Positions 40,449 to 50,209 of a DNA stretch of 64,000 bases are shown here, piece after piece. Under the pieces are notes generated by a model. That model made no database searches and was not told where the DNA came from. It worked only from the letters and a program-made list of their open reading frames with translations. Numbering within the stretch: position 1 is the first letter of the stretch; every line of letters begins with the position of its first letter. The stretch lies in assembly GCF_011290485.1 (NCBI RefSeq), contig NZ_CP048029.1, positions 2,800,501 to 2,864,500 on the forward strand, given 5' to 3'. This stretch comes from Caldichromatium japonicum. GTDB lineage: Bacteria > Pseudomonadota > Gammaproteobacteria > Chromatiales > Chromatiaceae. Position numbers and translations under genes: made by a program.

Positions 40449-40628
40449 ATGACCAAGAATATTGGCGGAGGTGACCGGATGGTTCGCTTCATTGCCGGTA
40501 CCTTCCTCGTATTGATCGGCGTGGCCAAGAGCAGCCTGATGGTATGGTTTGGGTTGGCGCTCCTGGCGACGGCTTATCTGCGCACCTGCCCCGCTTATAG
40601 TGTGCTGAACATCGATACCACCCGCTAA
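40449..40628 (+). CDS. Small DUF2892 membrane protein
   Basis: The 59-residue product starts MTKNIGGGDRMVRFIAGTFL and has two membrane helices ending LRTCPAYSVLNIDT. This is the YgaP-like DUF2892 pattern (N-terminal NxGxxDRxxR, C-terminal CPxYxxLxI). The ATG at 40449 follows TTGGAGAAG at 40436-40444. Function is unknown; some relatives are fused to rhodanese domains. Confidence 0.82.
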   Translation: MTKNIGGGDRMVRFIAGTFLVLIGVAKSSLMVWFGLALLATAYLRTCPAYSVLNIDTTR

Positions 40629-40767
40629 CCCCGGTCTGTGGTCTGAGCTTGCCAGGATGCGGCCCTGTGGCCCGTATCCTGGCAAAACCCTCCCGCCTTG
40701 AGGTCTCGAACCCGTTAACCTCCTGGTGCTATCGGCCCCTCACTGCCGCAGGCGCTGAGAAACTGCT

Positions 40768-41910
40768 ATGAAGCTTTGGAAACGCAACCCCGATAAACTG
40801 CCTGCTGAACAGCCAGAGGTCACTGGATCTCCCCTTTCCCCCGCTAGCCCTGCCGAGCAGGTGGCGCTCGATCAAATGGCCTCGATCTTGAGAATCCTCG
40901 GCCAATACGCCTTTGACCTGGATGAGATCAAGGCATCCACCCTCGCCGAACAGATCGAGCGCTGGTGCATCCATATCCTGACCGCTGCGCCTGTGAACCA
41001 GGCCCGCGCTGCGTCCGCCCCGTCGCCGGCGGCGAACCCTGCACGCCGCGATTGGAGCGGTCTGCGCGATTTCGTGACCCGCATGCGCCGCAGCGAACAG
41101 AGCTTTGTCAACCGTCAGATCGTGGTAACCCGACAGGTGATGGGCGAGTTTGTCAAGACCGTCGGGATGGCGCTCGCTGAGGATCAAGAGGAGCAAGTTC
41201 AGGTGATGTCGGTAGTGGAGCGGTTGCGCCAGACCATCGAACAAAACGCCCCCTTGGAGGTCTTAAGCCGCGAGGCACTGGCTGCAGTCGAATCGATCAC
41301 CGAGATCGCGCGCGAGCGTGAACGGCGCAATCAAGCGCTTTTGGCAGAGTTGAACAATCGGCTGCAGAGTCTGCGCGGCGAGCTCGATGAGGCCAGGCGT
41401 GAGTCGGCGATCGATCCCTTGACCCAGGTCGCCAATCGCAAGACATTCGACCGCCAGCTCGAGAGGATCTTTGAGCTCTCCAAGCTCTCGGGCGAACCGG
41501 CCTGTCTGGTCATGGTGGATGCCGATCATTTTAAAATGATCAACGACACCTACGGCCACCCAGCGGGGGATCATGTGCTCAAGGAACTGGCCAAGGCATG
41601 CACCAAAGGCTTTCCGCGCAAAAGCGATGTGGTGGCGCGCTATGGCGGCGAGGAGTTTGCCGTGATCCTGCCGGATACAGCACTCACCCAGGCCCTGCCT
41701 TTGGCCGAGCGCCTGCTCAATACGGTGCGCATCATGCGCATCGAGTATGACGGCCAAGGGATCGACCTGACGGTCTCGATAGGGATCGCCGAGTTACGCG
41801 ATCATGCAACCCCCGAGGAATGGCTGAAGGATGCCGATAGCGCCCTCTACCAGGCCAAAACGGGCGGGCGCGACCAGATCGTGACGGCCACTGTTGTGTC
41901 CGCTCAATGA
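40768..41910 (+). CDS. Diguanylate cyclase (GGDEF domain)
   Basis: The 380-residue protein has a helical N-terminal region of about 200 residues with no membrane segment, then a GGDEF domain ([42 protein letters not shown]). The active-site motif is RYGGEEF. An RxxD inhibitory site (RKSD) lies five residues before it, so product inhibition by c-di-GMP is likely. It should make c-di-GMP from two GTP. Its 3' end overlaps the convergent UPF0114 gene by 7 bases. Confidence 0.92.
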   Translation: MKLWKRNPDKLPAEQPEVTGSPLSPASPAEQVALDQMASILRILGQYAFDLDEIKASTLAEQIERWCIHILTAAPVNQARAASAPSPAANPARRDWSGLRDFVTRMRRSEQSFVNRQIVVTRQVMGEFVKTVGMALAEDQEEQVQVMSVVERLRQTIEQNAPLEVLSREALAAVESITEIARERERRNQALLAELNNRLQSLRGELDEARRESAIDPLTQVANRKTFDRQLERIFELSKLSGEPACLVMVDADHFKMINDTYGHPAGDHVLKELAKACTKGFPRKSDVVARYGGEEFAVILPDTALTQALPLAERLLNTVRIMRIEYDGQGIDLTVSIGIAELRDHATPEEWLKDADSALYQAKTGGRDQIVTATVVSAQ

Positions 41911-42434
41911 CCCTCTGGGGGATGCTCGGCGTGGGTGCGATGTGAGGCAAAGGAGATACGGTCGAGCACACCCATCAGCAGCGCCGAGACCACGAAGGTC
42001 AAATGGATGACTACGTACCAGAGGAGCTTGTCGTTGGGGACGTGAGGGACATTGACAAAGATCTTCAAGAGATGGATCGATGAGATGGCGACGATCGAGG
42101 CCGCCACCTTGAGCTTGAGCGTCCCCGCATCGAGCTTGCCGATCCAATCGAGCTCGTCGCTGCCTTCACGCACATCGATGCGCGAGACGAAGTTCTCATA
42201 GCCCGAGAACATCACCATCACCAGCAGGCTGCCGACGAGCGACAGGTCGATCAAGGCCAAGACCACCAAGACCATGTCCGATTCGGAGATCTCCAGGATG
42301 TGGGAGAACAGGTGATAGAGCTCCTGGAAAAACTTGACGGACAGCGCGATTAGCCCCAAGGACAGCGCTAGATAAACGGGCGCCAGCAGCCAGCGGCTGG
42401 CATATAGCAAACGTTCGATGATGCGTTCGAGCAC
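41904..42434 (-). CDS. UPF0114 (YqhA-type) membrane protein
   Basis: The product of about 176 residues contains [33 protein letters not shown] and [14 protein letters not shown], the UPF0114 signatures, with four predicted membrane helices. Function is unknown. The GTG at 42434 gives the usual family N-terminus and has AGGGGA about 7 bases upstream; an ATG at 42488 would add 18 poorly conserved residues. Confidence 0.85.
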   Translation of the reverse strand: MLERIIERLLYASRWLLAPVYLALSLGLIALSVKFFQELYHLFSHILEISESDMVLVVLALIDLSLVGSLLVMVMFSGYENFVSRIDVREGSDELDWIGKLDAGTLKLKVAASIVAISSIHLLKIFVNVPHVPNDKLLWYVVIHLTFVVSALLMGVLDRISFASHRTHAEHPPEGH

Positions 42435-42488
42435 CTTGGTTCCCCTGTCACCTAAACGGAAAACACTCGCCGATTGTAGAGAATTCAA

Positions 42489-42789
42489 TCCACTGACCCT
42501 AGCGGATTGGCTTAAACCACCTTTTCATTGCATGTCATAACAGAGATGGCGCAAGCGCATCAGGATGCCACCCGCGATGACAACCTGGAGACAGCATCAT
42601 GCGCTCGTTTGAATCTGTCCTGGCTATGCTGCTGGTCTGTCCTGGTGCGATGATCAATTCTCGGCCGACGATCCCTGGCCCATCCCGCTGCCACCCCAAA
42701 GCCATCCATCCAGGGCTCGAGACCCTTGAGCGTGTCATATCCCGCATAATTATAGGGTCACTCGTGCAACATGCTGGTCGCTGCTGATA
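42489..42789. other. Intergenic region upstream of the UPF0114 gene
   Basis: About 300 bases lying between the UPF0114 gene and an IS481-type transposase relic. I see no gene with family features and no clear regulatory motif. Confidence 0.4.
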
Positions 42790-43166
42790 TCAGTCCTGCA
42801 TGGCCGGCAGGGGCGTTCGAGCGTTGAGGGCGGCCTGGGGCAGATGATGGTTGGAGGGCCAGGCACAGCGCAAGAGAGTGTGCTCCAGATCCTGGCCGCT
42901 GACCAAGTGGTGGCTCCTAAGCCCCTCCTCGCTACGACCGTTGACGCGCTCTACCCTGCCCGTGGTCTGCGCACCCTGCGGGGAGGTGTGCGCCGCAGCA
43001 TGCTGCCAAGCACGGCACCCAACGCAGCGCAGGCGTGCTTGCCTGCCAGCATGCGCTCAGCGGTGGTAATAGACCGCTCGATAAACGCCTTGCCGTTAGC
43101 GGTCTGGATCTTGCGGGGGCGCAGCGGACAGGACTGGATGAGGCCTGATTTGCGCACAGTCGGCAT
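42790..43166 (-). pseudogene. IS481-type transposase remnant (integrase core, C-terminal part)
   Basis: On the minus strand GRVERVNGRSEEGLRSHHLV and NHHLPQAALNARTPLPAM end at a TGA (42790-42792). They correspond to the conserved GMVERFNGR and YNHxLPQxAL blocks that end IS481-type transposases. In another frame just upstream, QTANGKAFIERSITTAERML and ACAALGAVLGSMLRRTPP match the TDNGKEF and RxTPPxTPQ region. The frame is broken near 42985, the catalytic-Asp motif has decayed to TANG, and the N-terminal half is not recognisable. It is a dead relic. Confidence 0.75.
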
Positions 43167-43318
43167 GCAGCAGCGCTTGCAGAACGCTGCGCGCCATCAG
43201 ATCGGCGCATCGGCTCGGTATGAGGCAATCAGCTGGGCGATCTCGCCGACCAGCTCCAGCAGGAGAGCTCGCGCTTTCGGGTCTAAGTCCGGTGAGGCAA
43301 CTCGCCGCCAGGTCGGCG

Positions 43319-43801
43319 CTAGGCGCTGCCCTTCCCTGGCAGGCGCAGATCGGCAAGCCGTTCGAGGGCGCGCACCAAAGGTCTCCAGCGTGGCGGCGGC
43401 TCGAAGGCATCGAGAAAGTTTTTGAGATACAGACCGAGCTCGGTATCACCCGACATACGCAGCCGGCGCTGGAAAAAGAGGGTGTCGGCGTCCTCACGCC
43501 GTGCAGCCAAAAGCAGAAACTCATATAGATCGCCAGCGATGCTGGCGTCAGCGGGGCGAGTGTCGCCATAACCGCGGATACAACCGTTTTCTAGGCCCAG
43601 GCGGTAACGCAGCCCTAGATCCGCAATCTCGATGGCGATCTGCCGGCCTTGAAGAAAATCCAGCTCGCCGGCAGCGATGGCCTCGCGCATCACTTGATTG
43701 AGGATGGCGGCTAGTGCTTGGCTATGCAGGGTCCCAGGGACCAGACGCAGGGGCAGGGTCAGGGGGTATAACACGCGGGGCAGGCTCGGCATCGCGTTCA
43801 T
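43319..43801 (-). CDS. ubiT: UbiT-type accessory factor for O2-independent ubiquinone synthesis (SCP2 domain)
   Basis: The product of about 160 residues carries an SCP2 lipid-binding domain. The diagnostic stretches EFLLLAARREDADTLFFQRR and MSGDTELGLYLKNFLDAFE closely match E. coli UbiT (YhbT). UbiT works with the peptidase-like proteins UbiU and UbiV, which hydroxylate the quinone ring without oxygen. ubiU and ubiV are not next to it here. The ATG at 43801 follows GGAAACGGA; ATG 43792 is an alternative. It fits an organism that makes ubiquinone anaerobically. Confidence 0.82.
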   Translation of the reverse strand: MNAMPSLPRVLYPLTLPLRLVPGTLHSQALAAILNQVMREAIAAGELDFLQGRQIAIEIADLGLRYRLGLENGCIRGYGDTRPADASIAGDLYEFLLLAARREDADTLFFQRRLRMSGDTELGLYLKNFLDAFEPPPRWRPLVRALERLADLRLPGKGSA

Positions 43802-43876
43802 TCCGTTTCCAATCGTTGCACAATAGGCTGCGATTCTCTCCACTCCATCCCTTCGATACAAGCACCGGAGAACCTC

Positions 43877-44788
43877 ATGGCCACCAGTCTGCTCGCACTG
43901 CTCGATGATATCGCCAGCGTCCTGGATGATGTCGCGCTCTTGACCAAGGCCGCGGCCAAAAAGACCTCTGGGGTCGTCGGCGACGATCTGGCCGTCAACG
44001 CCGAACAGGTGAGCGGTATCCGAGCCGAGCGCGAGCTACCCGTGATCTGGGCAGTGGCCAAGGGTTCTGCGATCAACAAAGCGATCCTGGTCCCTCTGGC
44101 ATTGGCGATCAGCGCCTTAGCGCCCTGGGCGGTCCTGCCGCTTTTAGTCCTCGGCGGCTTATATCTCTGTTACGAAGGCGTAGAAAAGCTCGCCCATCAA
44201 TGGGCCCGCCGCACTGCTGCAGGCCAAGGGCAAACAGCCCATGGGGCGGAGGGAATGGCGGTAGGGACGGATGCGGCGGCCTTGGAGCAAGCCAAGATCC
44301 GGGGTGCGATCCGCACCGACTTTGTCCTATCGGCCGAGATCATCGTCATCGCGCTCGGCACGGTCGAACAGGCCGATCTCCTGACCCAGACATTGGTGCT
44401 TTCGATCGTCGCGGTCCTGATGACCCTGGGGGTCTATGGTCTGGTCGCGCTCATCGTCAAGCTCGATGACCTGGGCCTGTATCTAAGCCAGCGCCCCGGC
44501 GCCGGGTGGCATGTCATCGCCCTGCGCAGGCTGGGGCGTGTCTTGCTGCATGGCGCACCCTGGCTGATGAGGGGCCTCTCGGTCGTCGGGACGGGGGCAA
44601 TGTTCTTGGTCGGCGGCAGCATCCTGGCCCATGCCCTACCCCTGCATCATTGGCTTGCAGACCTCGGGCCGGGCTGGGCCGGATTTGCCACCCTATTTAC
44701 CGAGGTCCTGCTCGGTCTTGCAGCCGGGGGCGCCGTGTTCTGGATGTGGCAGCAGGTCGCAGAGCGCATCGGCAGGCCAGGCCACTAG
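43877..44788 (+). CDS. DUF808 (YedI-type) membrane protein
   Basis: The 303-residue product starts MATSLLALLDDIASVLDDVA and continues LTKAAAKKTSGVVGDDLAVN, the DUF808 N-terminal signature. Several membrane helices follow (AILVPLALAISALAPWAVLP, VAVLMTLGVYGLVALIV and others), ending in a helix with LLGLAAGGAVFWMW. It is an inner-membrane protein of unknown function. Its stop lies 6 bases from the convergent dnaJ stop, with a GGGCC-TACA-GGCCC hairpin at the junction. Confidence 0.88.
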   Translation: MATSLLALLDDIASVLDDVALLTKAAAKKTSGVVGDDLAVNAEQVSGIRAERELPVIWAVAKGSAINKAILVPLALAISALAPWAVLPLLVLGGLYLCYEGVEKLAHQWARRTAAGQGQTAHGAEGMAVGTDAAALEQAKIRGAIRTDFVLSAEIIVIALGTVEQADLLTQTLVLSIVAVLMTLGVYGLVALIVKLDDLGLYLSQRPGAGWHVIALRRLGRVLLHGAPWLMRGLSVVGTGAMFLVGGSILAHALPLHHWLADLGPGWAGFATLFTEVLLGLAAGGAVFWMWQQVAERIGRPGH

Positions 44789-44794
44789 GCGGGC

Positions 44795-45940
44795 CTACAG
44801 GCCCATTCGCTCAAAAAAGTTCTTGACCCCGTCGAGCCAGGAGTGGGACTGGGGATTGTGGTGTGACCCACCCTCTTGCAGGCTGGCCTCGAACTGGCGC
44901 AGGAGGTCCTTTTGATGCTCGGTCAGGTTGACGGGTGTCTCGATCACAACCCGGCAGATGAGATCGCCTGGGGTGGTCGCGCGCACCGGTTTGATCCCCT
45001 TGCCGCGGATGCGAAACAACCTGCCGGTCTGGGTGCCGGGCGGGATCTTGAGCACCACTTTGCCATCGAGGGTGGGTACATCAAGCTCGCCGCCGAGCGC
45101 CGCGGTGACGAAACCGATCGGCACCTGACAATAGAGATCGGCACCCTCACGGGTAAAGATGGGGTGCTCCAGGACCTGGATCTGGACATAGAGATCGCCC
45201 GGCAGCCCGCCATGTTCACCTGGCTCGCCCTCACCGGCCAACCGGATGCGGTCGCCGGTATCGACCCCTGCCGGGATCTTGACCGAGAGTGTCTTTTCCT
45301 GCTGGACCCGCCCCCGGCCTCGGCAGTGCGGACAGGGCTCATCGATGAGCAGACCCGTGCCGCGGCACTCAGGGCAGGTCTGTTGGATGGCAAAGAACCC
45401 CTGCTGGATGCGGACCTGACCATGACCACCGCAGGTCGGACAGGTCCGGGGCTTGGTGCCGGCCTTAGCGCCAGAGCCATTGCAGAACTGGCAATCGACC
45501 AGGGTGGGGATACGCAGCTTGACCTCTTTACCCGCGACCGCCTCTTCGAGGGTCAGCGACAGGTCATAGCGTAGATCGGCGCCCCGCTGTGACCGCCGCC
45601 CTCCAGTACGCGCGCCAAAGATATCACCGAAGACATCCCCGAAGATGTCAGAAAACGAGGCCGCGCCTGCAAAGCCCTCCGCTGCCCCGCCGAATCCGCC
45701 GAAGTCACCGGTGCCTTCTACGCCGGCATGACCGAACTGGTCATAGGCGGAACGCTTCTTGGGGTCACTGAGCACGTCATAGGCGAGCTTAATCTCCTTG
45801 AACTTGGCCTCTGCCTCCTTGTCGCCTGGATTGCGGTCAGGGTGGTATTTCATCGCCAGCCGCCGGAAGGACTTTTTGATGTCGGCCTCGCTGGCGTTGC
45901 GTTGGACCCCCAGGATCTCGTAGTAGTCGCGTTTTGCCAT
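44795..45940 (-). CDS. dnaJ: Chaperone DnaJ
   Basis: The 381-residue Hsp40 co-chaperone has an N-terminal J domain ([16 protein letters not shown] with HPD), a Gly/Phe-rich linker ([15 protein letters not shown]), and four CxxCxGxG zinc repeats ([32 protein letters not shown]). Beta-sandwich substrate domains complete it. It stimulates DnaK ATP hydrolysis and delivers clients. It is the last gene of the hrcA-grpE-dnaK-dnaJ run, 165 bases after dnaK. Confidence 0.98.
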   Translation of the reverse strand: MAKRDYYEILGVQRNASEADIKKSFRRLAMKYHPDRNPGDKEAEAKFKEIKLAYDVLSDPKKRSAYDQFGHAGVEGTGDFGGFGGAAEGFAGAASFSDIFGDVFGDIFGARTGGRRSQRGADLRYDLSLTLEEAVAGKEVKLRIPTLVDCQFCNGSGAKAGTKPRTCPTCGGHGQVRIQQGFFAIQQTCPECRGTGLLIDEPCPHCRGRGRVQQEKTLSVKIPAGVDTGDRIRLAGEGEPGEHGGLPGDLYVQIQVLEHPIFTREGADLYCQVPIGFVTAALGGELDVPTLDGKVVLKIPPGTQTGRLFRIRGKGIKPVRATTPGDLICRVVIETPVNLTEHQKDLLRQFEASLQEGGSHHNPQSHSWLDGVKNFFERMGL

Positions 45941-46105
45941 GGATGGTTGTCGGTCGTCAGCGGCAGAAGCCAGTCTTGCGTTCGTTCATCGCCTGGATCC
46001 TTACCCAGGACTAGCCCTCATGCCCTGACCAGGCTAGACGCCTGAATGGATCGATCCAAGGCCGCCGCCGATGATCCTGCATCCAGCAGCGGCATTCTCT
46101 CCTGT

Positions 46106-48037
46106 TTAACGTTTGTCGTCCTTGACCTCTTCGAACTCGGCATCGACTACGTCGTCATTGGTGCGGCCGCTGCCGCCAGACCCGCTGCCGGCGGAATCGC
46201 CGCCGGTTGCACCCGCGCCGCCCTTGGCATAGAGGCGCTCAGCCATCTTGCCCGAAAGGTCACCCAAGCGTTTGGTGAGGGAGTCGATGCGGGCCTTGTC
46301 CTCGCCCTTCATCGCGGTCTCGAGCTCCTTGATCGCCGACTCGATGGCCTCGCGTTCGCTTGCCTCGACCTGATCGCCAAGCTGTTCCAGGGATTTACGG
46401 GTCGCATGGATCATACTGTCGGCCTGATTGCGCACGACGACCAGCTCATGGAAACGGCGATCCTCCTCGGCATGGGCCTCGGCGTCCTTGATCATGCGCT
46501 GGATCTCCTCCTCGGAGAGACCCGAAGAGGCGCGGATGACGATCGATTGCTCCTTGCCGGTCGCCTTGTCGCGCGCCGAGACATTGAGGATGCCATTGGC
46601 ATCGATGTCGAACTTGACCTCGATCTGGGGCACGCCCCGCGGTGCTGGCGGAATGCCCGTCAGATCGAAGCGGCCAAGCGACTTGTTGTCGGCAGCGCGT
46701 TCACGCTCGCCTTGGAGCACATGGACCGTGACCGCGGTCTGGTTGTCCTCGGCAGTCGAGAAGATCTGACTGGCAGAGGTCGGGATAGTGGTGTTCTTCT
46801 CGATCAGTTTGGTCATGACCCCGCCGAGGGTCTCGATGCCGAGCGACAGGGGCGTGACATCCAGTAACAGGACGTCCTTGACCTCGCCGCCCAGGACACC
46901 TGCCTGGATCGCCGCGCCGATGGCGACCGCCTCGTCGGGATTGACATCCTTGCGCGGCGGCTTGCCGAAGAACTGCTCAACCTTGGCCTGCACCGCTGGC
47001 ATGCGGGTCTGGCCACCGACCAGGATGACCTCGTCGATCTCACCGGCGGTAAGCCCCGCATCCTTGAGGGCGATGCGACAGGGCTCCATGGTGCGCTCGA
47101 TCAGGTCCTCGACCAGGGATTCGAGCTTGGCGCGGGTCAGCTTGACATTGAGATGCTTGGGCCCGGTCTGATCCGCGGTGATATAGGGCAGATTGATATC
47201 GGTCTGCTGGCTGGAGGAGAGCTCGATCTTGGCCTTTTCCGCCGCCTCCTTCAGGCGTTGTAGGGCCAGAGGATCGTTGCGCAGATCGATCCCTTGCTCC
47301 TTCTTGAACTCGGTGACCAGCCAATCGATGATGCGCTTGTCGAAATCCTCGCCACCCAGGAAGGTATCGCCATTGGTCGAAAGGACCTCGAACTGGTGCT
47401 CGCCCTCGACCTCGGCGATCTCGATGATCGAGATGTCGAAGGTCCCACCGCCCAGATCATAGACCGCGATCTTTTGATCGCCGCGTTTTTTGTCCATGCC
47501 ATAGGCCAACGCCGCGGCGGTCGGCTCGTTGATGATACGCTTGACATCTAGCCCAGCGATCCGCCCCGCGTCCTTAGTCGCCTGGCGTTGCGAGTCGTTG
47601 AAATAGGCAGGGACGGTGATCACCGCCTCGGTGACCGGATGACCGAGATAATCCTCGGCAGTCTTCTTCATCTTTTGCAGCACCTTGGCCGAGATCTCCG
47701 GCGGGGCCATCTTTTTGCCGTTGACCTCGACCCAGGCATCGCCATTGTCGGCCCGTACGATCTTGTACGGGACCATGTCGATGTCCTTCTTGACGATGGC
47801 GTCATCAAAACGCCGACCGATCAAGCGTTTGATGGCAAAGAGGGTGTTTTTGGGGTTGGTGACTGCCTGGCGCTTGGCAGCCTGACCGACCAATACCTCA
47901 CCATCGTTGGTAAAGGCAACGATCGAGGGCGTGGTGCGATCGCCTTCGGCGTTTTCGATGACCTTGACATTGCCGCCTTCCATCACGGCCACACATGAGT
48001 TGGTGGTGCCGAGGTCGATACCGATGATTTTTCCCAT
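46106..48037 (-). CDS. dnaK: Chaperone DnaK (Hsp70)
   Basis: The 643-residue Hsp70 starts [20 protein letters not shown]. It has the nucleotide-binding signatures [20 protein letters not shown] and [14 protein letters not shown], the linker [15 protein letters not shown] and the C-terminal tail ending in a [15 protein letters not shown] acidic motif. Length and order between grpE and dnaJ are normal. Confidence 0.99.
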   Translation of the reverse strand: MGKIIGIDLGTTNSCVAVMEGGNVKVIENAEGDRTTPSIVAFTNDGEVLVGQAAKRQAVTNPKNTLFAIKRLIGRRFDDAIVKKDIDMVPYKIVRADNGDAWVEVNGKKMAPPEISAKVLQKMKKTAEDYLGHPVTEAVITVPAYFNDSQRQATKDAGRIAGLDVKRIINEPTAAALAYGMDKKRGDQKIAVYDLGGGTFDISIIEIAEVEGEHQFEVLSTNGDTFLGGEDFDKRIIDWLVTEFKKEQGIDLRNDPLALQRLKEAAEKAKIELSSSQQTDINLPYITADQTGPKHLNVKLTRAKLESLVEDLIERTMEPCRIALKDAGLTAGEIDEVILVGGQTRMPAVQAKVEQFFGKPPRKDVNPDEAVAIGAAIQAGVLGGEVKDVLLLDVTPLSLGIETLGGVMTKLIEKNTTIPTSASQIFSTAEDNQTAVTVHVLQGERERAADNKSLGRFDLTGIPPAPRGVPQIEVKFDIDANGILNVSARDKATGKEQSIVIRASSGLSEEEIQRMIKDAEAHAEEDRRFHELVVVRNQADSMIHATRKSLEQLGDQVEASEREAIESAIKELETAMKGEDKARIDSLTKRLGDLSGKMAERLYAKGGAGATGGDSAGSGSGGSGRTNDDVVDAEFEEVKDDKR

Positions 48038-48117
48038 AATCCGTCATCTCCTAAAGCTTGCTGTTCAGGGCGCCTATGCGCCGAACTGGGGTTAATTGTG
48101 GGGAGAAGCCACGGCCT

Positions 48118-48807
48118 TCAAGCAGATTCAGCCCCTGGTGCCTGCGAGACGACCACCAGAGCCGGGCGCACCAGGCGTCCGTTGAGGGTATAGCCCTTCT
48201 GGACCACCAGCGCGACGGTATTGGCCGGGAGGTCCTCGCGCGGCTGCATGGACATCGCCTGATGAAACTCGGGATCGAATGGCTGATTGAGCGGATCGAT
48301 CACCCCAACCCCGAATCGTTCCATGACATCGCTAAGCAGCTTGAGGGTCAAGGCGGTGCCTTCGCGCAATTGGTCGATGCTGGCGGTCGCTTCCAGGGCA
48401 GCAGCATACCCCAGCTCCAGGCTGTCGCGGACCCGCAGAAGCTCGCGCACAAAGGCATCGAGCGCAAATTTGTGCGCCTTCTCCAGCTCTTGGGCATGCC
48501 GGCGCTTGATGTTTTCGAGCTCAGCGCGGGCGCGCAGCACCTGGTTGCGGCTCTCCTCGATCTCGGACCGCGCCGCATCTAGCGCCGCGCTGAGCTCAGC
48601 GACCGAAGGCTCGCCCGCTGCACTAGCCGCGTCCCCTATCCCGCTTACGGTCTCCTCTGGCCGAGTCTCGCTCGTCTCTGGCATGGCTGCCGGTGTCTCA
48701 TCGACTGCGAGGGCCTCTCGATAGGCATCCACCGCCTCCCGCCGCGCGGCCTCGCTAATCTGAGCGCCTGGCTCAGTCTGCCGTGATTCCATATTCATCG
48801 ACATCAT
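48118..48807 (-). CDS. grpE: Nucleotide exchange factor GrpE
   Basis: GrpE releases ADP from DnaK. The 229-residue product has a variable N-terminus, a long coiled-coil segment (RSEIEESRNQVLRARAELEN with IKRRHAQELEKAHKFAL) and the C-terminal wing (PEFHQAMSMQPREDLPANTV and VQKGYTLNGRLVRPALVVVS). Several ATGs crowd the start. AGAGG lies 2 bases from the ATG at 48807 but 5 and 11 bases from those at 48804 and 48798, so the true start may be slightly inside. Confidence 0.95.
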   Translation of the reverse strand: MMSMNMESRQTEPGAQISEAARREAVDAYREALAVDETPAAMPETSETRPEETVSGIGDAASAAGEPSVAELSAALDAARSEIEESRNQVLRARAELENIKRRHAQELEKAHKFALDAFVRELLRVRDSLELGYAAALEATASIDQLREGTALTLKLLSDVMERFGVGVIDPLNQPFDPEFHQAMSMQPREDLPANTVALVVQKGYTLNGRLVRPALVVVSQAPGAESA

Positions 48808-48883
48808 GACCTCTGACTTTGAGATAAATCGCCCTTAGTCCTCAACGGGCAGCCTTTGCAGGCCGGCCCTGCATCTTGGACCT

Positions 48884-49969
48884 TCAGTGGCGTAAGGCCG
48901 CTGACAACAGCCGCGCCGTCACATCGACGATCGGGATTACACGCTGATAATCCATGCGCGTCGGTCCGATCACCCCCAATACCCCGACGACCTGATCATC
49001 GACCCGATAGGGTGTGGTCACCAGACTACAATCGCCGAGCAACGAATAGCCGGACTCTTCACCGATAAAGATCTGCATCCCCTCGGCGGCAATACAGCGG
49101 TCCAAGATATGCAGAATCTCACGTTTTTGGGTAAAGGCGTCGAATAACTGCTTGAGCCGGTCCAGGTTGGCCAGTTCGTCGAATTCCATCAGATTGGTTT
49201 GGCCGGCAATATAACAATCATCCTGATCCTCTGCGCTTTCCATGACATCCTGGGCCATGGCAAGGGCACGCCGCATCACCTGATCTATATGCGCATGGGT
49301 GTCCTGGAGCTCCTGGAACAGACGCCGGCGCACCTCCTTGAGGTCCTGACCGGTAAACATCTGGTTGAGATAATTAGCCGTTTGTTCGAGCTGGTTGTGG
49401 CTGAAGCGCCGTTCAGTGGTGATGATCCGATTATGGACCTCCCCTTCGCTTGTGACCAGGATGACGAGCACCCGCGACTCCGACAGCGGCAGCAGTTCGA
49501 TATGGCGGAAGGCATGACGCTCATGACGCGGCAACATCACCACACCCGCGAGATGGGTCAGGCCCGATAATAGATTTGAGGCCTTTTCAATCAATGTCTT
49601 GGGATCAAGGCGGGCATTGAATTGGCTGCGCAAGAAGGCGATATCCTCTTCTGCGGGTGGGTGCACGGTCAAGAGCGTATCGACGAACAGCCGGTAACCG
49701 GCCACAGTCGGCACCCGTCCTGCCGAGGTATGAGGCGAAGCGATCAGACCCAGTTCCTCGAGGTCGGCCATCACGTTGCGCACCGTCGCCGGACTGAGAT
49801 CCAGCCCAGCATCGCGGGCCAGGGTGCGCGATCCAACCGGCTGGCCATCGCGGATATAACGCTCGATCAGTGCCTTGAGAAAATGCAAGGCACGCTCGCT
49901 TACCTGTACCTCGACAGGGGCTTGACCGGTGTTGATAGTGAGGCTTTTGCCAGTCGTCACGTTACGCAA
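48884..49969 (-). CDS. hrcA: Heat-shock repressor HrcA
   Basis: The 361-residue product contains the winged-helix region GQPVGSRTLARDAGLDLSPA followed by TVRNVMADLEELGLI, then PHTSAGRVPTVAGYRLFVD, all HrcA hallmarks. The C-terminal domain ends PTRMDYQRVIPIVDVTARLL. HrcA represses heat-shock genes by binding CIRCE and needs GroE-type chaperones for activity. A perfect CIRCE lies 36 bases upstream of the TTG at 49969. A GTG at 49960 is an equally weak start, so the first residues are uncertain. Confidence 0.95.
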   Translation of the reverse strand: MRNVTTGKSLTINTGQAPVEVQVSERALHFLKALIERYIRDGQPVGSRTLARDAGLDLSPATVRNVMADLEELGLIASPHTSAGRVPTVAGYRLFVDTLLTVHPPAEEDIAFLRSQFNARLDPKTLIEKASNLLSGLTHLAGVVMLPRHERHAFRHIELLPLSESRVLVILVTSEGEVHNRIITTERRFSHNQLEQTANYLNQMFTGQDLKEVRRRLFQELQDTHAHIDQVMRRALAMAQDVMESAEDQDDCYIAGQTNLMEFDELANLDRLKQLFDAFTQKREILHILDRCIAAEGMQIFIGEESGYSLLGDCSLVTTPYRVDDQVVGVLGVIGPTRMDYQRVIPIVDVTARLLSAALRH

Positions 49970-50005
49970 TGGATCAATCGGTTTTGTACGAGCGGCGCTG
50001 TTATT

Positions 50006-50032
50006 TTAGCACTCATCAATCAAGAGTGCTAA
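50006..50032. promoter_or_regulatory. CIRCE operator (HrcA-binding site)
   Basis: TTAGCACTC, a 9-base spacer, then GAGTGCTAA: a perfect match to the CIRCE consensus. It lies between hrcA and the divergent nadK, so it should control the hrcA-grpE-dnaK-dnaJ transcript and may touch nadK expression. Confidence 0.97.
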
Positions 50033-50209
50033 CAATGACTTTAGGGTCTCGCCCCGCCGGTGTCAAGGCCGGATACCGCAGAGGGCTCGATCACCGGCAA
50101 GGCCAAGAGGCGGTCCGGCGCGCCGGTGGAGAACAGTATAAAATTATCTGGCACCGACATCTGGCCTCCTAGCACACCGATCGCTTGCACTATTCTCACC
50201 TGCGCGCCT

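Noticed and set aside
42844-43425. 193-codon plus-strand frame
   Set aside because: The minus strand of the same stretch matches an IS481-type transposase end and UbiT, so this frame is a shadow.
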